The position numbers and the translations under genes are program-made. The notes under the pieces were generated by a model. The model searched no databases. It saw only the letters and a list, made by a program, of their open reading frames with translations, and was not told the origin of the DNA. From contig NZ_LR699114.1 in NCBI RefSeq assembly GCF_902459475.1, positions 1,984,001 to 2,048,000 on the forward strand: a stretch of DNA of 64,000 bases, read 5' to 3'. This document shows, piece by piece, positions 46,506 through 56,873 of the stretch. The DNA is from Aquicella lusitana (lineage in GTDB: Bacteria; Pseudomonadota; Gammaproteobacteria; DSM-16500). Position 1 is the stretch's first letter, and each line of letters opens with the position of its first letter.

Positions 46506-47210
46506 ATGAAAATGAAAAGGTTACCTATGCCAGCTAAAAACACGAACACTTTATCCGCGATTGAAATCGCACCTGAGTCTGTTGCAAAACGAAGTATCAT
46601 CTGGCTGCATGGCCTCGGCGCAGACGGAACTGATTTTGTACCTATTGTTTCCGAGTTGCATTTACCTGCTGCAATGGGAGTACGTTTTATTTTTCCGCAT
46701 GCACCTATTATGCCTATCACGGTCAATAATGGTTATGAAATGCGCGCATGGTATGATATTGCATCATTAACAATCGATGGCATGATCGATAAAACCGGCA
46801 TACTGAGATCAATCCATCAGCTTGAAATGCTGATTGAAAAAGAAGAGGCGCGTGGAATGGCTACACGCGATATCATGCTAGCTGGTTTCTCCCAAGGGGC
46901 AGCTATCGCTCTCGCTACGGGTGTTCGATATACCAAACCGCTCGGCGGCATCATTGCCCTGTCCGGTTATTTGCCTTTGGCACAGGAAACATTTGAACAT
47001 GCCAGCAAAGCGAATCAATCCATTCCTATTTTTCTTGCTCATGGCATGGAAGATCCCATCGTACCGTATGCGCTTGGCAAGGCTTCTTACGTCATGCTAA
47101 AGCAGGCAAACTATCCTGTCTCATGGCACAGTTATAACATGCCACATTCTGTTTGCGCAGCCGAGATCCAGGATCTCAGCAACTGGCTAAAAACCGTTTG
47201 GAATAAATGA
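46506..47210 (+). CDS. Carboxylesterase / acyl-protein thioesterase-like alpha/beta hydrolase
   Basis: 234 aa. Phospholipase/carboxylesterase family with WLHGLGADGTDFVPIV, FPHAPIMPITVNNGYEMRAW, nucleophile serine in GFSQGAA, aspartate in HGMEDPIVPY and histidine in MPHSVCAAE. Soluble, no signal peptide. Start may be M1, M3 or M8. Not BioH by its motif set, so it should not be taken for the missing pimeloyl esterase without test. Confidence 0.9.
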   Translation: MKMKRLPMPAKNTNTLSAIEIAPESVAKRSIIWLHGLGADGTDFVPIVSELHLPAAMGVRFIFPHAPIMPITVNNGYEMRAWYDIASLTIDGMIDKTGILRSIHQLEMLIEKEEARGMATRDIMLAGFSQGAAIALATGVRYTKPLGGIIALSGYLPLAQETFEHASKANQSIPIFLAHGMEDPIVPYALGKASYVMLKQANYPVSWHSYNMPHSVCAAEIQDLSNWLKTVWNK

Positions 47211-47236
47211 GCATGCCTCCTTCGCTTTCAAACTCT

Positions 47237-47262
47237 GCCATTCCTGCCTGCGCGGGAATGGC
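47237..47262. repeat. Short palindrome of the GCCATTCC/GGAATGGC type
   Basis: GCCATTCCTGC pairs with GCGGGAATGGC around CTGC. It lies just after the esterase stop. Same family as the unit at 30281. Confidence 0.7.
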
Positions 47263-47325
47263 AGTGAAACTAATGCGAGGATGGCACAGTTAAAATAAAC
47301 GCCTCAAAAATCTTAGAGAGGAGCA

Positions 47326-47350
47326 GCATGCCAGTTTTTTGCTGGCATGC
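47326..47350. terminator. Hairpin after the outer-membrane protein gene
   Basis: GCATGCCAG (47326-47334) and CTGGCATGC (47342-47350) form a perfect 9-bp stem with a 7-nt loop, 12 bp beyond the stop of the barrel gene. No T-run follows in either direction, so termination is possible but weak. Confidence 0.45.
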
Positions 47351-47362
47351 ATGCGGAATGAT

Positions 47363-47977
47363 TTAACCAAAAATAGCAGAAACACCAATAGAATAAAGGT
47401 CAGCCGTACCGGTGCGATTACTCCCTTCAGCACGCTGCCATTGGCCAACCATCGCTATCTCAGGTGTAAAATAATATTGCCCGCCAACGCCCAGATAGAG
47501 ACCTGTCGCCGTGTTGTCACTGCTGCTAAGACCAATATTATTGGCCGCCGCAGAATTGCTCAAGCTAACGCGGGAATACAGACGCTGTACGCCCACTTTT
47601 GCAAATAGCTCCAGGCCCGAGTCATACACAGGCACAATGCCTTTGCCGGCTAAATCAATGGAATGACGTTTATTATTAGCCGCCTTCGTACCGGTTTGAT
47701 CCTTGATATCCTGGCTGGAATATTGGGTATAACCTACCTCAGCCGCAAAATACGGCATGAATTTATATCCAACATTGATGTTGCCGCCCAATCCGGAATT
47801 GGTGGTCGAGCTGCCGGGTGGATTATTTTCATTCGAAATGCGCGTCGCGCCGATATTGCCTTCAGCATACCATCCATAAGGCGCAGACATGCTGCCATAA
47901 GCTAAAGCGGATACGGAAGCAGATAATGCTGCGAAGCTGGCCGCAGCGAGTAACGTTTTTTTACCCAGCATGAACAA
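47363..47977 (-). CDS. Outer-membrane beta-barrel protein
   Basis: 204 aa. Signal peptide at 1-26 (KKTLLAAASFAALSASVSALA), then alternating strands of an OmpA-like eight-strand barrel: GWYAEGNIGATRIS, NINVGYKFMPYFAAEVGYTQ, LYLGVGGQYYFTPEIAMVGQ and the closing YSIGVSAIFG with its terminal aromatic. Function unknown; may be a porin, adhesin or pore. Follows glyQS on the same strand by 94 bp. Confidence 0.85.
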   Translation of the reverse strand: MFMLGKKTLLAAASFAALSASVSALAYGSMSAPYGWYAEGNIGATRISNENNPPGSSTTNSGLGGNINVGYKFMPYFAAEVGYTQYSSQDIKDQTGTKAANNKRHSIDLAGKGIVPVYDSGLELFAKVGVQRLYSRVSLSNSAAANNIGLSSSDNTATGLYLGVGGQYYFTPEIAMVGQWQRAEGSNRTGTADLYSIGVSAIFG

Positions 47978-48071
47978 TCCTCCCTAATCTAACTGGGATT
48001 AGTATATATCCAGAAAGTTGAAACAATAAAACGTTTTAAAAAATCTTTTAGCAGAAATGACGGGAGCCACA

Positions 48072-50159
48072 CTAAGACTGCAACAACGCAATGTCTGCTA
48101 CTTGCAAGAATAGCGCGCGCAGCTTGCCCAACAGTAAAATACGATTTTCACGCCGCGCTTTATCTTCCGTCATTACCATGACATGATCAAAAAAATCATC
48201 GACTGGCTGGCGCAATTCTGCTAACTGCAGCAATATCTCATTGTAGTTTCCTGATTGCGATAATGCCTCGATAGTGCGGCTTTTAAATTCAAGCTGTCGG
48301 GCTAATTCCTGTTCGGATTCGTTTTCAAAAAAATCGCGGTTAATCTGTTTGGCGTCAATGGTATCAGCATATTTTGCCAAAATATTGCTGACGCGTTTAT
48401 TGGCAACACTCAATGCTTCCGCTTCGTTTAATTGCTTGAAGGATTGTACGGCTTTGATGCGTTTATAAGCATCGTAAGGATTGGTAATCTGGATCGCAGC
48501 GACCGCAGCAAACACATCCGCAGGCACTCCTGACTCCAAGCACCAGGAACGCATTCTTTCTTGAATAAACGCGAGCACTTGCTGCACTGTTTCGGGATTA
48601 CTTAATTTCTGCTCATAACATGAAGCAGCAAATTCCATCACAGGTTTCAAATCCAAATCTATTGTTTTTTCAATTAGGATGCGCAAAATTCCAAGCGCCG
48701 CGCGGCGTAAACCATAAGGATCCTTATCGCCCGTAGGTATCTGATGAATACCAAACGCACCTGTTAACGTATCAACACGATCTGCAATCGAGAGCGCCTG
48801 TCCAATCGCATTTTCAGGTAGTCTATCGCCCGCAAAGCGCGGCAGGTAGTGTTCCTTCATGGCCTTAGCGATATTATCGGATTCACCGTCATGAATGGCA
48901 TAATAATACCCCATCACACCCTGCAGCTCAGGAAATTCGCCTACCATATTGGTCGTTAGATCGGTTTTTGCCAGCATGCCGGCCCGCGTTGCTTCATCAA
49001 TTGAAGCGTCGGTTTTTTGGGCAATAAAAGCGGCAAGCTTGCTAATGCGTTCGGCTTTTTCATATAACGTACCAAGCTTCGCCTGAAAGATAATTCCCTT
49101 TAAACGCTCAACCCGCTCAGCCAAGCTTTCTTTCTGGTCCGTGTCATAAAAAAACGCAGCATCGGCAAGACGCGCACGCAACACCCGCTCATTACCATGA
49201 ATCACACGCTGCGGTTCATGGCTTTGGATGTTGCTAATAGTCACAAAATAGGGGAGCAATTTTCCCTGATGATCTTTCACGGGAAAATAACGCTGATGAT
49301 CTTCCATTGAAGAAATGAGTACTTCTTCAGGCAACTTTAAATAAATCGAATCAAGCTTGCCGCAGAGCGCAACAGGCCATTCAACCAAGCCCGTTACTTC
49401 ATCAAGAAACGCATCACTTGAAATATAAACCTCGCCTTTCGATTGCAATTCTTTATTCACGCAATCAACCGCTTTTTGACGAACCAGTTGACGACGCTTG
49501 ACAAAATCGGCGACCACATACCCTTCCGTTTCCAACAAGGATTCATAGGCGGCGGCATGTGGAATCGTGATCCATTCAGGTGCATGGAAACGGTGTCCAC
49601 GCGTCACCCGATTAGCAGGGCAGCCCAATAACGTCGCATCCATTACCTGGTCGCCATAAAGCATGATGACTGAAAGCACGGGCCGCACGAATTGCGAATC
49701 CCCTTCGCCCCAGCGCATGCGCTTTGGGATAGGCAAGGTTGCGATGGATTGTTCAGCAATCTCCGGCATCAATTCACTGACGGATTTTCCGCGCACATGC
49801 TGCCTGAAACCTACCCATTCTCCCTGATCATTACTAATGGTAATAAGCGATTCGGGCGCAACACCACAGGAACGCGCAAATCCAATGCAGGCCTTGGAAG
49901 GATGGCCTTCTGCATCAAATGCGGCACTTTTGGCAGGCCCTCTGCGTTCGACCATTTGATCCGGCTGTTCGGCAGCCAATTCTTCTACCAATACGGCAAG
50001 ACGACGCGGGGTGGCATAGGATTTAATTTTTGTAAACGCAAGACCCGCTTTTTGCAACCCTTCTTCTATGCCTGCGCGAAAGGCATCGGCAAGCTTCGCC
50101 AATGCTTTAGGCGGCAATTCTTCTGTGAGAATTTCAATGAGAAAATCATCGCGCTTCAT
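48072..50159 (-). CDS. glyS: Glycyl-tRNA synthetase beta subunit
   Basis: 695 aa. [21 protein letters not shown] at the N-terminus is the family mark, with [11 protein letters not shown] and the C-terminal DALR-type anticodon domain ending at DIALLQS. Its start overlaps glyQ by 14 bases. Confidence 0.97.
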   Translation of the reverse strand: MKRDDFLIEILTEELPPKALAKLADAFRAGIEEGLQKAGLAFTKIKSYATPRRLAVLVEELAAEQPDQMVERRGPAKSAAFDAEGHPSKACIGFARSCGVAPESLITISNDQGEWVGFRQHVRGKSVSELMPEIAEQSIATLPIPKRMRWGEGDSQFVRPVLSVIMLYGDQVMDATLLGCPANRVTRGHRFHAPEWITIPHAAAYESLLETEGYVVADFVKRRQLVRQKAVDCVNKELQSKGEVYISSDAFLDEVTGLVEWPVALCGKLDSIYLKLPEEVLISSMEDHQRYFPVKDHQGKLLPYFVTISNIQSHEPQRVIHGNERVLRARLADAAFFYDTDQKESLAERVERLKGIIFQAKLGTLYEKAERISKLAAFIAQKTDASIDEATRAGMLAKTDLTTNMVGEFPELQGVMGYYYAIHDGESDNIAKAMKEHYLPRFAGDRLPENAIGQALSIADRVDTLTGAFGIHQIPTGDKDPYGLRRAALGILRILIEKTIDLDLKPVMEFAASCYEQKLSNPETVQQVLAFIQERMRSWCLESGVPADVFAAVAAIQITNPYDAYKRIKAVQSFKQLNEAEALSVANKRVSNILAKYADTIDAKQINRDFFENESEQELARQLEFKSRTIEALSQSGNYNEILLQLAELRQPVDDFFDHVMVMTEDKARRENRILLLGKLRALFLQVADIALLQS

Positions 50160-51063
50160 TATTTTTTCCTTGCAGCAAAGGGAAACCGAGGGCTTCGCGT
50201 GCCTGATAATAACTTTCCGCCACCGCCTTGGCGAGGCGGCGTATCTTTAAAATATGATGCTGACGCTCGGTCACTGAAATAGCGCGACGCGCATCTAGCA
50301 AATTAAACGCATGCGACGCTTTCATGACCATTTCATACGCTGGCAAAGGCAAGCCTGCTTCGATTAACCGCAAACTTTCTTTTTCGTAAAAATGAAAATC
50401 CTTGAAAAGCATGTCCACGTCCGCCATTTCAAAATTGTATTTTGACATTTCGACTTCTGTCTGATGGCAAACGTCACCATAGGTCACGACGCCTTGCGGC
50501 CCCACACACCAGACCAGGTCATAAATATTGTCAACGCCCTGCAACGCCATCGCCAGCCGTTCCAGGCCATAGGTAATCTCACCCGTTACGGGTTTACATT
50601 CCAGCCCGCCTACTTGCTGAAAATAAGTAAACTGTGTTACCTCCATGCCATTCAACCAGACTTCCCAGCCCAGGCCCCAGGCACCCAGCGTAGGTGACTC
50701 CCAATTGTCTTCGACGAAACGTATATCATCTACAAGCGTATCTACTCCAAGCGTGCGCAAGGAAGCCAGATAAAGATCCTGAATATCGGCAGGTGAAGGC
50801 TTCAGCACAACTTGAAACTGATGGTGCCGCTGGACACGGTTTGGATTTTCACCATAACGGCCATCCGCAGGTCGTCGGCTTGGCTGCACATAGGCAGCAC
50901 GCCAAGGCTCAGGGCCAATGGCTCCCAGAAAACTTGCAATATGAAAAGTACCGGCTCCCACTTCCAGATCGACCGGCTGCATGAGCACGCAACCCTTGCT
51001 GCCCCAAAAATTCTGCAGCGCAGAAATAAGCCCTTGAAAAGTTTTAGTATTCGCTAAGTCCAT
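50146..51063 (-). CDS. glyQ: Glycyl-tRNA synthetase alpha subunit
   Basis: 305 aa. [20 protein letters not shown] and the catalytic-site [17 protein letters not shown]; activates glycine in the alpha2beta2 enzyme. First gene of glyQS; divergent from prlC with 154 bp between. Confidence 0.97.
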   Translation of the reverse strand: MDLANTKTFQGLISALQNFWGSKGCVLMQPVDLEVGAGTFHIASFLGAIGPEPWRAAYVQPSRRPADGRYGENPNRVQRHHQFQVVLKPSPADIQDLYLASLRTLGVDTLVDDIRFVEDNWESPTLGAWGLGWEVWLNGMEVTQFTYFQQVGGLECKPVTGEITYGLERLAMALQGVDNIYDLVWCVGPQGVVTYGDVCHQTEVEMSKYNFEMADVDMLFKDFHFYEKESLRLIEAGLPLPAYEMVMKASHAFNLLDARRAISVTERQHHILKIRRLAKAVAESYYQAREALGFPLLQGKNNEAR

Positions 51064-51217
51064 GTATTTATCGCCAAAATTGAATCGCTCGGATATGATA
51101 AGCGGCAGATTATAGCATTCTTAATCAAGATAGGGAGTGCTATCCTTATAATATAGATTCAAGTCTTATCGATTCTTAAAAATTCCAATAAAAACAATTG
51201 ATTTTAGGAGTGCGCCC

Positions 51218-53284
51218 ATGTTGAATCCACCATTCAGCCAATCTGATCTTCCTCGGTTCAAAGCAATTGATCCGGTGAAAATTAAGCCGGAAATCAGCAC
51301 GTTGCTTGAAAAAAACAAGCAAAAAATCAATGGATTATTATCTTCAGCTGGCCCTTTTACTTGGGACAATTTGATGCAGCCGCTAGAAGACTTAAGCGAT
51401 GAATTGAGTAAAATTTGGTCACCCATTTCTCATCTGCACGCCGTCATGGAATCAGATGAACTGCGTAAAGCTTATAATGAAACCGTTCCCTTGATCACCG
51501 AATATCACACCCAACTTTCACAGAACGAAAAGCTTTTTCAGGCTATCCAGTCTCTCATTCGCAGCCCTGATTTTGAAATGCTGAGCCCCGCGCAAAAAAA
51601 AATCATTGAAAATGATTTGCGCGATTTCAGATTAGCAGGTGTTCATCTGCCCGCTGATCAAAAAGAACGAATGGCAACGCTGCAAAAAGAACTCACACAG
51701 CTCATGACCAAATATTCAGAAAATGTAATGGACGCAACGCAAAGCTGGACTTTGCACATTACTGATCCCTACCAACTGGAAGGCCTGCCGCCACAAGCCC
51801 TGCAGCTCGCGATCGATAATGCAAAACGGCGTGGATTGGAAGGTTATGTTTTCACGCTGGATTATCCTTCTTATTCCACAGCGGTCCGATTTTTACGTGA
51901 TCGAGAGTTGCGTAAACAGCTTTATGAAGCTTACTCAACACGCGCCTCAGACCAGGGACCGATGGCAGGCAAGTGGGATAATACCGCGATCATGGAAAAA
52001 ATTCTGAAAGTCCGTCATGAAATCGCACAGCTAGTAGGATTTAAAAACTATGCGGAATATTCGCTCGCCACTAAAATGGCAAAGACACCCGATGAAGTCT
52101 TGCATTTTTTGCATGACTTATTGATAAGAAGCAAAGCCATCGCGGAAAAAGAATATGAAGAAGTCAGGCAGCTTGCCAAATCACTGGACAACCTGAGCGC
52201 GCTTGAAATCTGGGATGTCTCTTATTATTCCGAAAAACTACAGGAATTAAAGTTCAAATTTTCACAAGAAGATTTCCGTCCTTATTTTCCCATCCAAAAA
52301 GTCCTAGACGGTATGTTTACACTTGTTAATAAACTCTATGGCATCCATATTCGCGAAGAGAAAAATATAGAAGTATGGCATCCGCATGTGCGGTTCTTTT
52401 CCATTCATGATGATAAAAATGAATTGCGCGGCGGATTCTATATTGATCTTTACGCGCGTCCGCATAAGCGTGACGGCGCATGGATGGATGAATGCCGTGT
52501 GCGCCGTTTATTAGATGGAAAAGGTATTCAGCATCCTATCGCTTATCTCACCTGCAATTTCATGCCACCCGTAGACGGCCTTCCGGGTTTATTAACCCAT
52601 GACGACGTATTGACACTCTTTCATGAATTTGGCCACTGCCTGCATCATATGTTAACTAAAGTGGATTATCCGTCTGTCGCGGGTATTAATGGCGTTCCAT
52701 GGGACGCTGTCGAATTCCCAAGCCAGTTCATGGAAAATTATTGCTGGGAAAAAGAATCCCTATCCCTGATTTCGGGCCATTATGAAACGGGTGAGCCACT
52801 CCCTGACGAACTCTATCAAAAAATGATCGCAGCAAAACATTTCCAGACAGGGCTGCAAATGGTGAGACAGCTTGAATTTGCGATTTTTGATTTTCGCCTG
52901 CATCTGGAATACGATCCGGCAAAATCGGGAGAAGGTGAGCCGCAAACACAACTTATTCTAAATGATGTACGCAAAAACACCTCCGTCATCCCTGTGCCTG
53001 CTTTCAATCGCTTCCAGCATAGCTTCTCGCATGTTTTTGCTGGCAGTTACGCGGCGGGCTATTACAGCTACAAATGGGCCGAGGTGTTATCGTCTGATGC
53101 ATATGCCAAATTTGAAGAACAGGGTATTTTTGACCGCAAAACAGGTCGAGCCTTTATGGAAAATATTTTGGAAATGGGTGGTGTACGCGACCCCATGTCA
53201 GCTTTTATCGCATTCCGGGGGCGCGAACCCACGATCGATGCCTTACTCAAGCAAAATGGAATCACCAAACGCACAGCAGCTTGA
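51218..53284 (+). CDS. prlC: Oligopeptidase A (M3 zinc metallopeptidase)
   Basis: 688 aa. Zinc site H469-E-F-G-H473 in LFHEFGHCLHHML. N-terminal helical lobe; no signal peptide, so cytoplasmic. Degrades peptides, including released signal peptides. TTTTAGGAG precedes the ATG. The next gene is a peptide transporter, so peptide import and breakdown lie together. Confidence 0.95.
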   Translation: MLNPPFSQSDLPRFKAIDPVKIKPEISTLLEKNKQKINGLLSSAGPFTWDNLMQPLEDLSDELSKIWSPISHLHAVMESDELRKAYNETVPLITEYHTQLSQNEKLFQAIQSLIRSPDFEMLSPAQKKIIENDLRDFRLAGVHLPADQKERMATLQKELTQLMTKYSENVMDATQSWTLHITDPYQLEGLPPQALQLAIDNAKRRGLEGYVFTLDYPSYSTAVRFLRDRELRKQLYEAYSTRASDQGPMAGKWDNTAIMEKILKVRHEIAQLVGFKNYAEYSLATKMAKTPDEVLHFLHDLLIRSKAIAEKEYEEVRQLAKSLDNLSALEIWDVSYYSEKLQELKFKFSQEDFRPYFPIQKVLDGMFTLVNKLYGIHIREEKNIEVWHPHVRFFSIHDDKNELRGGFYIDLYARPHKRDGAWMDECRVRRLLDGKGIQHPIAYLTCNFMPPVDGLPGLLTHDDVLTLFHEFGHCLHHMLTKVDYPSVAGINGVPWDAVEFPSQFMENYCWEKESLSLISGHYETGEPLPDELYQKMIAAKHFQTGLQMVRQLEFAIFDFRLHLEYDPAKSGEGEPQTQLILNDVRKNTSVIPVPAFNRFQHSFSHVFAGSYAAGYYSYKWAEVLSSDAYAKFEEQGIFDRKTGRAFMENILEMGGVRDPMSAFIAFRGREPTIDALLKQNGITKRTAA

Positions 53285-53352
53285 CGCTCCAACCATTCTT
53301 GTACGGATGTTTTCACCCGCACTGCGCTATTGTCACACTGCACTTGCTTTAT

Positions 53353-53425
53353 GTCATTCCGCATTGATCACTCTGTCACCCCGCGCTTGTTGCTGAGGGA
53401 TGACAAAAAGCAAGTGCGGGATGAC
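53353..53425. repeat. Cluster of dispersed-palindrome fragments
   Basis: GTCATTCCGC (53353), GTCACCCCGC (53375), GAGGGATGAC (53395) and GCGGGATGAC (53416) make nested inverted pairs in the gap between prlC and the peptide transporter, of the same family as other units in the window. Confidence 0.6.
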
Positions 53426-53556
53426 CAGAAGGCAGGTGTGGGTGAAGAAAGCAAATACTGGAAAAAGCCCCGTTAATGACCCATAACTAATGACATCTCT
53501 TACCATCAGCGCCATAATATCGGGTTCTATTGATTAATCGTGTCAGGAGAAAACTT

Positions 53557-54987
53557 ATGGATGCCGTCAAATCGCATCATCCACGGGCGTTGCCATTTTT
53601 ATTTTTTACAGAAATGTGGGAGCGATTTGGTTTTTACATTGCGCAAGGGTTACTTGTGCTTTACATGACGCAGCACTATGGCTTCTCTGATGATATCAGC
53701 GACACCATTTCTGGAATATTTGCAGGACTTGTTTATATTTCGCCTTTCGTAGGCGGCTTCCTGGCGGACAGGATTCTGGGATTCAAAACCTCGATTATCT
53801 GGGGAGGTTTTTTTCTGATAGCGGGTTACGCCCTCCTGGCACTGTCATCTACCTTTGCCCTGTTTTATACCGCTCTTGCGACCATTATTGTCGGCAACGG
53901 CCTCTTTAAACCCAATATTTCCGGTCTGCTTGGCACCCAATATGCACCCAACGATCCGCATCGGGATGCAGGTTTTACCATTTTTTATATTGGCATTAAT
54001 ATTGGCGCCGCGCTTTCGGGCCTTTCCGGCTATGTCAAAAATGCATTTGGCTGGAATATCACCTTTGCCATGGCGAGCATAGGCTTGATCATTGGGTTAA
54101 TCACGTTTTCTTTTGGCCTAAAATATATCAAGCCCACACAACAGCTCAAACCCGTTACCCGCAAATTCAAGTATCAGTTATTCCTCTATTGCATACTTGC
54201 CATTATCGGGCTCAGTTTTTTACTCAAGATACACTCGCTGGCAAATTATTTGCTGCCCGGAGCAGGCCTTGTGTTGCTCGTCTTTCTTGTCGTCTTGACC
54301 CTGCAACAAAATGCCGAATATCGTAAACGCCTGCTTATTCTTAACACGCTGATTGTTTCATCCATTATTTTCTGGGCGTTATTTCTTCAACTATTTATCT
54401 CAGCCAATTTATTTGTCGACAGGCTCGTGGACAAAAACCTGTTTGGTATCCCGCTGACAACGACTGTGTTTTATGCCTCTGAAAGTGTATTCATTATTTT
54501 GCTGGGCCCCCTCTTTGCCTGGTCATGGCAGACACTTGGCAAGAATGACCGGAATCCCTCACCTGTTAGCAAATTTGTCATTGGTATTTTCTTTGCCGGT
54601 CTTGGATTCTTCGCGCTCAGCACGAGCACACTGTATCCGGATAGCGCAGGCATGATTCATCCGTTGTGGGTATTTTTTGCCTATCTACTCATTACCATCG
54701 GCGAATTATTACTTTCCCCCATTGGCTTATCTGCCGTTACCTTGCTTGCTCCTCCTCACTTGGTGGGCATGATGATGGGCATCTGGTTTGTAGCGACTGG
54801 ATTTGGCGGCCTTTTCGCTGGCATGATTGCAAAGATTGGCAGTGTGCCCGAAACGGCAGTCACTAACGCAGAAAAATTAGTCATTTATCATACAGCTTTT
54901 CTCGACTTCGCTTATTTGGCTTTCGTTGTGGCAATAGTATTATTTTTCGTGCAGCTGCTGCTAAAAAAATTGACTCAATCGTCATAG
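53557..54987 (+). CDS. Proton-dependent oligopeptide transporter (POT/PTR2 family)
   Basis: 476 aa from the ATG at 53557, which follows CAGGAG; a frame start at 53530 is unlikely. [22 protein letters not shown] is the ExxERF motif, [12 protein letters not shown] the PTR2 signature, and [10 protein letters not shown] follows helix 2. About 14 helices. Takes up di- and tripeptides with protons. A hairpin CATCGCAA/TTGCGATG (55008-55041) follows before efp. Confidence 0.93.
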   Translation: MDAVKSHHPRALPFLFFTEMWERFGFYIAQGLLVLYMTQHYGFSDDISDTISGIFAGLVYISPFVGGFLADRILGFKTSIIWGGFFLIAGYALLALSSTFALFYTALATIIVGNGLFKPNISGLLGTQYAPNDPHRDAGFTIFYIGINIGAALSGLSGYVKNAFGWNITFAMASIGLIIGLITFSFGLKYIKPTQQLKPVTRKFKYQLFLYCILAIIGLSFLLKIHSLANYLLPGAGLVLLVFLVVLTLQQNAEYRKRLLILNTLIVSSIIFWALFLQLFISANLFVDRLVDKNLFGIPLTTTVFYASESVFIILLGPLFAWSWQTLGKNDRNPSPVSKFVIGIFFAGLGFFALSTSTLYPDSAGMIHPLWVFFAYLLITIGELLLSPIGLSAVTLLAPPHLVGMMMGIWFVATGFGGLFAGMIAKIGSVPETAVTNAEKLVIYHTAFLDFAYLAFVVAIVLFFVQLLLKKLTQSS

Positions 54988-55108
54988 CAGACCATTTGCT
55001 CTGGGGGCATCGCAAGGTTATCATAAGGCCCATTTGCGATGTCGCAACATAGGCAAGCTGTATGCTGTTTCGCGGCACACCACCATTTTCCTAGGAGTCA
55101 GGCACATT

Positions 55109-55678
55109 ATGTCAATGTACGGTTTAAATGAAATACGAAGCGGGATGAAACTCATTATTGATGGCGATCCTTGCGTTGTAGTAGACAATGAGTTCGTCAA
55201 ACCCGGCAAAGGGCAGGCTTTTAACCGCCTACGCTATCGCAATCTTAAGACAGGCCGCGTCATCGAGCGCACCTATAAATCAGGCGACAGCATTCAGGCT
55301 GCGGATGTAGTCGAAATTGACGCGCAGTTTCTCTATGGCGACGGTAATGAATGGCATTTCATGGCAACCGAAACGTATGAGCAGTATGCGCTCCATGAAG
55401 CAGAAGTCGCTGAAGCCAAGCTCTGGCTCAAAGAGCAAGCCGAATGCAAATTAACCTTATGGAATGGCACGCCTATTCTTGTGATGCCATCCACTTTTGT
55501 ACAATTAAAAATTGTAGAAACCGATCCAGGCCTGAAAGGCGACACAGCTGGCAGCGGCGGCAAACCAGCCAAATTAGAAACCGGCGCGGTTGTGCGTGTG
55601 CCTTTATTCGTTCAGGAAGGTGAAGTAATCAAAGTGGATACTCGCACAGGCGAATATGTGTCCCGGGTGAAGGAATAA
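55109..55678 (+). CDS. efp: Elongation factor P
   Basis: 189 aa from the ATG at 55109 (TAGGAGT upstream); the frame runs open further up. Relieves ribosome stalling at polyproline. Lysine K34 in KPGKGQA is the site of beta-lysylation. The partner enzyme gene epmA follows after 61 bp with a hairpin between. Both are normally needed in pairs; the aminomutase epmB is not seen here. Confidence 0.96.
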   Translation: MSMYGLNEIRSGMKLIIDGDPCVVVDNEFVKPGKGQAFNRLRYRNLKTGRVIERTYKSGDSIQAADVVEIDAQFLYGDGNEWHFMATETYEQYALHEAEVAEAKLWLKEQAECKLTLWNGTPILVMPSTFVQLKIVETDPGLKGDTAGSGGKPAKLETGAVVRVPLFVQEGEVIKVDTRTGEYVSRVKE

Positions 55679-55694
55679 TACTTTTCCACTGGCC

Positions 55695-55722
55695 ATGATG
55701 CAGGTCTAATATTCTGCATCAT
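55695..55722. other. Hairpin between efp and epmA
   Basis: ATGATGCAG (55695-55703) and CTGCATCAT (55714-55722), perfect 9-bp stem, 10-nt loop. No T-run, so rather a processing or stability element that lets efp outnumber epmA than a terminator. Confidence 0.6.
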
Positions 55723-55739
55723 AGCGTTGGCTATAGCCT

Positions 55740-56708
55740 ATGAAAACAAAATGGCAGCCTTCGGCTCCCTTAAAAAACCTGCAGCTTCGTGCACATATCT
55801 TAAGCCAGATTCGCGGTTTTTTTGCGGCACGCAACGTGATGGAAGTGGAAACACCGCTGCTCTGTCATACATCGGTAACGGATCCGTTTATCCAAAGCAT
55901 CCCTGCGTTTTTCCAGGCGCAACCCCGCGCACAGACTCAACGCTACTACCTGCAAACCTCGCCTGAATACGCCATGAAGCGGTTACTGGCGGCAGGCAGC
56001 GGCGCAATTTATCAAATCACAAAAGCCTTCAGGCAAGGCGAGGTTGGGCGCTTTCATAATCCGGAATTTACCATGCTGGAATGGTACCGGCCTGGCTTTG
56101 ACCATCATGACTTGATGAATGAAATGGATGAATTGCTGCAACTGATATTTAAATCACCCGCAGCAGAGCGTAAAACTTATGCGGAATTATTTCAGGACTT
56201 TCTGCATATTGACCCCCATTCCGCCAGTATAGAAGCATTGCGAAACTGCGCGGGTGAAAATCATATTGTAGTCAATACCGAGCTAACCGATCGCGACAGC
56301 TGGCTTAACTTATTGCTTTCGCACTGCATTGAACCGCAGCTTGGCAAGGATCGCCCTTGCTTTATCTATGACTTCCCCGCCACACAAGCAGCGCTTGCGC
56401 GAATCAGCCAGGACAATCCGCCCGTAGCGGCCCGCTTTGAAGTGTACATGCAAGGGATTGAACTCGCGAACGGATTCCACGAATTACAGGATGCGCACGA
56501 ACAGCGTCGACGCTTTGAAAAAAATCTTGCCACGCGCAAACAACAAGGACTGGAAGAAGTAGTAATAGATGAATATTTTCTTGCCGCGCTGGAACAAGGC
56601 TTGCCTGATTGTGCAGGCGTTGCATTGGGAATCGATCGGCTGGTCATGCTGGCAACCAGCAGTAGTCAAATCGCGGAAGTATTAAGTTTTGATTTCTCTC
56701 GCGCTTAA
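55740..56708 (+). CDS. epmA: EF-P (R)-beta-lysine ligase EpmA (PoxA/GenX/YjeA)
   Basis: 322 aa. Class-II LysRS-like catalytic core lacking the anticodon domain, as in EpmA: IRGFFAARNVMEVETPLL, RYYLQTSPEYAMKRLLAAGSGAIYQ, NPEFTMLEWYRPG and the ending GVALGIDRLVMLATSSSQIAEVLSF. Charges EF-P at K34. Weak ribosome site. Adjacent efp supports the assignment. Confidence 0.95.
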   Translation: MKTKWQPSAPLKNLQLRAHILSQIRGFFAARNVMEVETPLLCHTSVTDPFIQSIPAFFQAQPRAQTQRYYLQTSPEYAMKRLLAAGSGAIYQITKAFRQGEVGRFHNPEFTMLEWYRPGFDHHDLMNEMDELLQLIFKSPAAERKTYAELFQDFLHIDPHSASIEALRNCAGENHIVVNTELTDRDSWLNLLLSHCIEPQLGKDRPCFIYDFPATQAALARISQDNPPVAARFEVYMQGIELANGFHELQDAHEQRRRFEKNLATRKQQGLEEVVIDEYFLAALEQGLPDCAGVALGIDRLVMLATSSSQIAEVLSFDFSRA

Positions 56709-56748
56709 GTGGATCCAGTCTGCGCTATCATACCCTTGACCGGAATCT

Positions 56749-56824
56749 GTCATCCTAAGAGTGTTTTTTGCTCGAAGGATCTCTGTATGCACAACAGGAG
56801 ATCCTTCGCTGCGCTCAGGATGAC
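56749..56824. repeat. Palindrome of the GTCATCCTGAGC/GCTCAGGATGAC family, left arm decayed
   Basis: Begins GTCATCCTAAGA, reads GAAGGATCTC on the left, and GGAGATCCTTCGCTGCGCTC then AGGATGAC on the right. The right arm is intact; the left arm has changed bases. Related to the IS-split palindrome at 39221-40557. Located after epmA, near the 3' end of the convergent desaturase. Confidence 0.8.
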
Positions 56825-56873
56825 AAAGCTGTACTACCGCGCATTATACAGATTAATGTTTCATGATAACTGG

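Noticed and set aside
46506-47210. Esterase as the missing BioH
   Set aside because: It belongs to the phospholipase/carboxylesterase (acyl-protein thioesterase) family by its GFSQGAA and HGMEDPIVP blocks, not to BioH; it also lies far from the bio genes.
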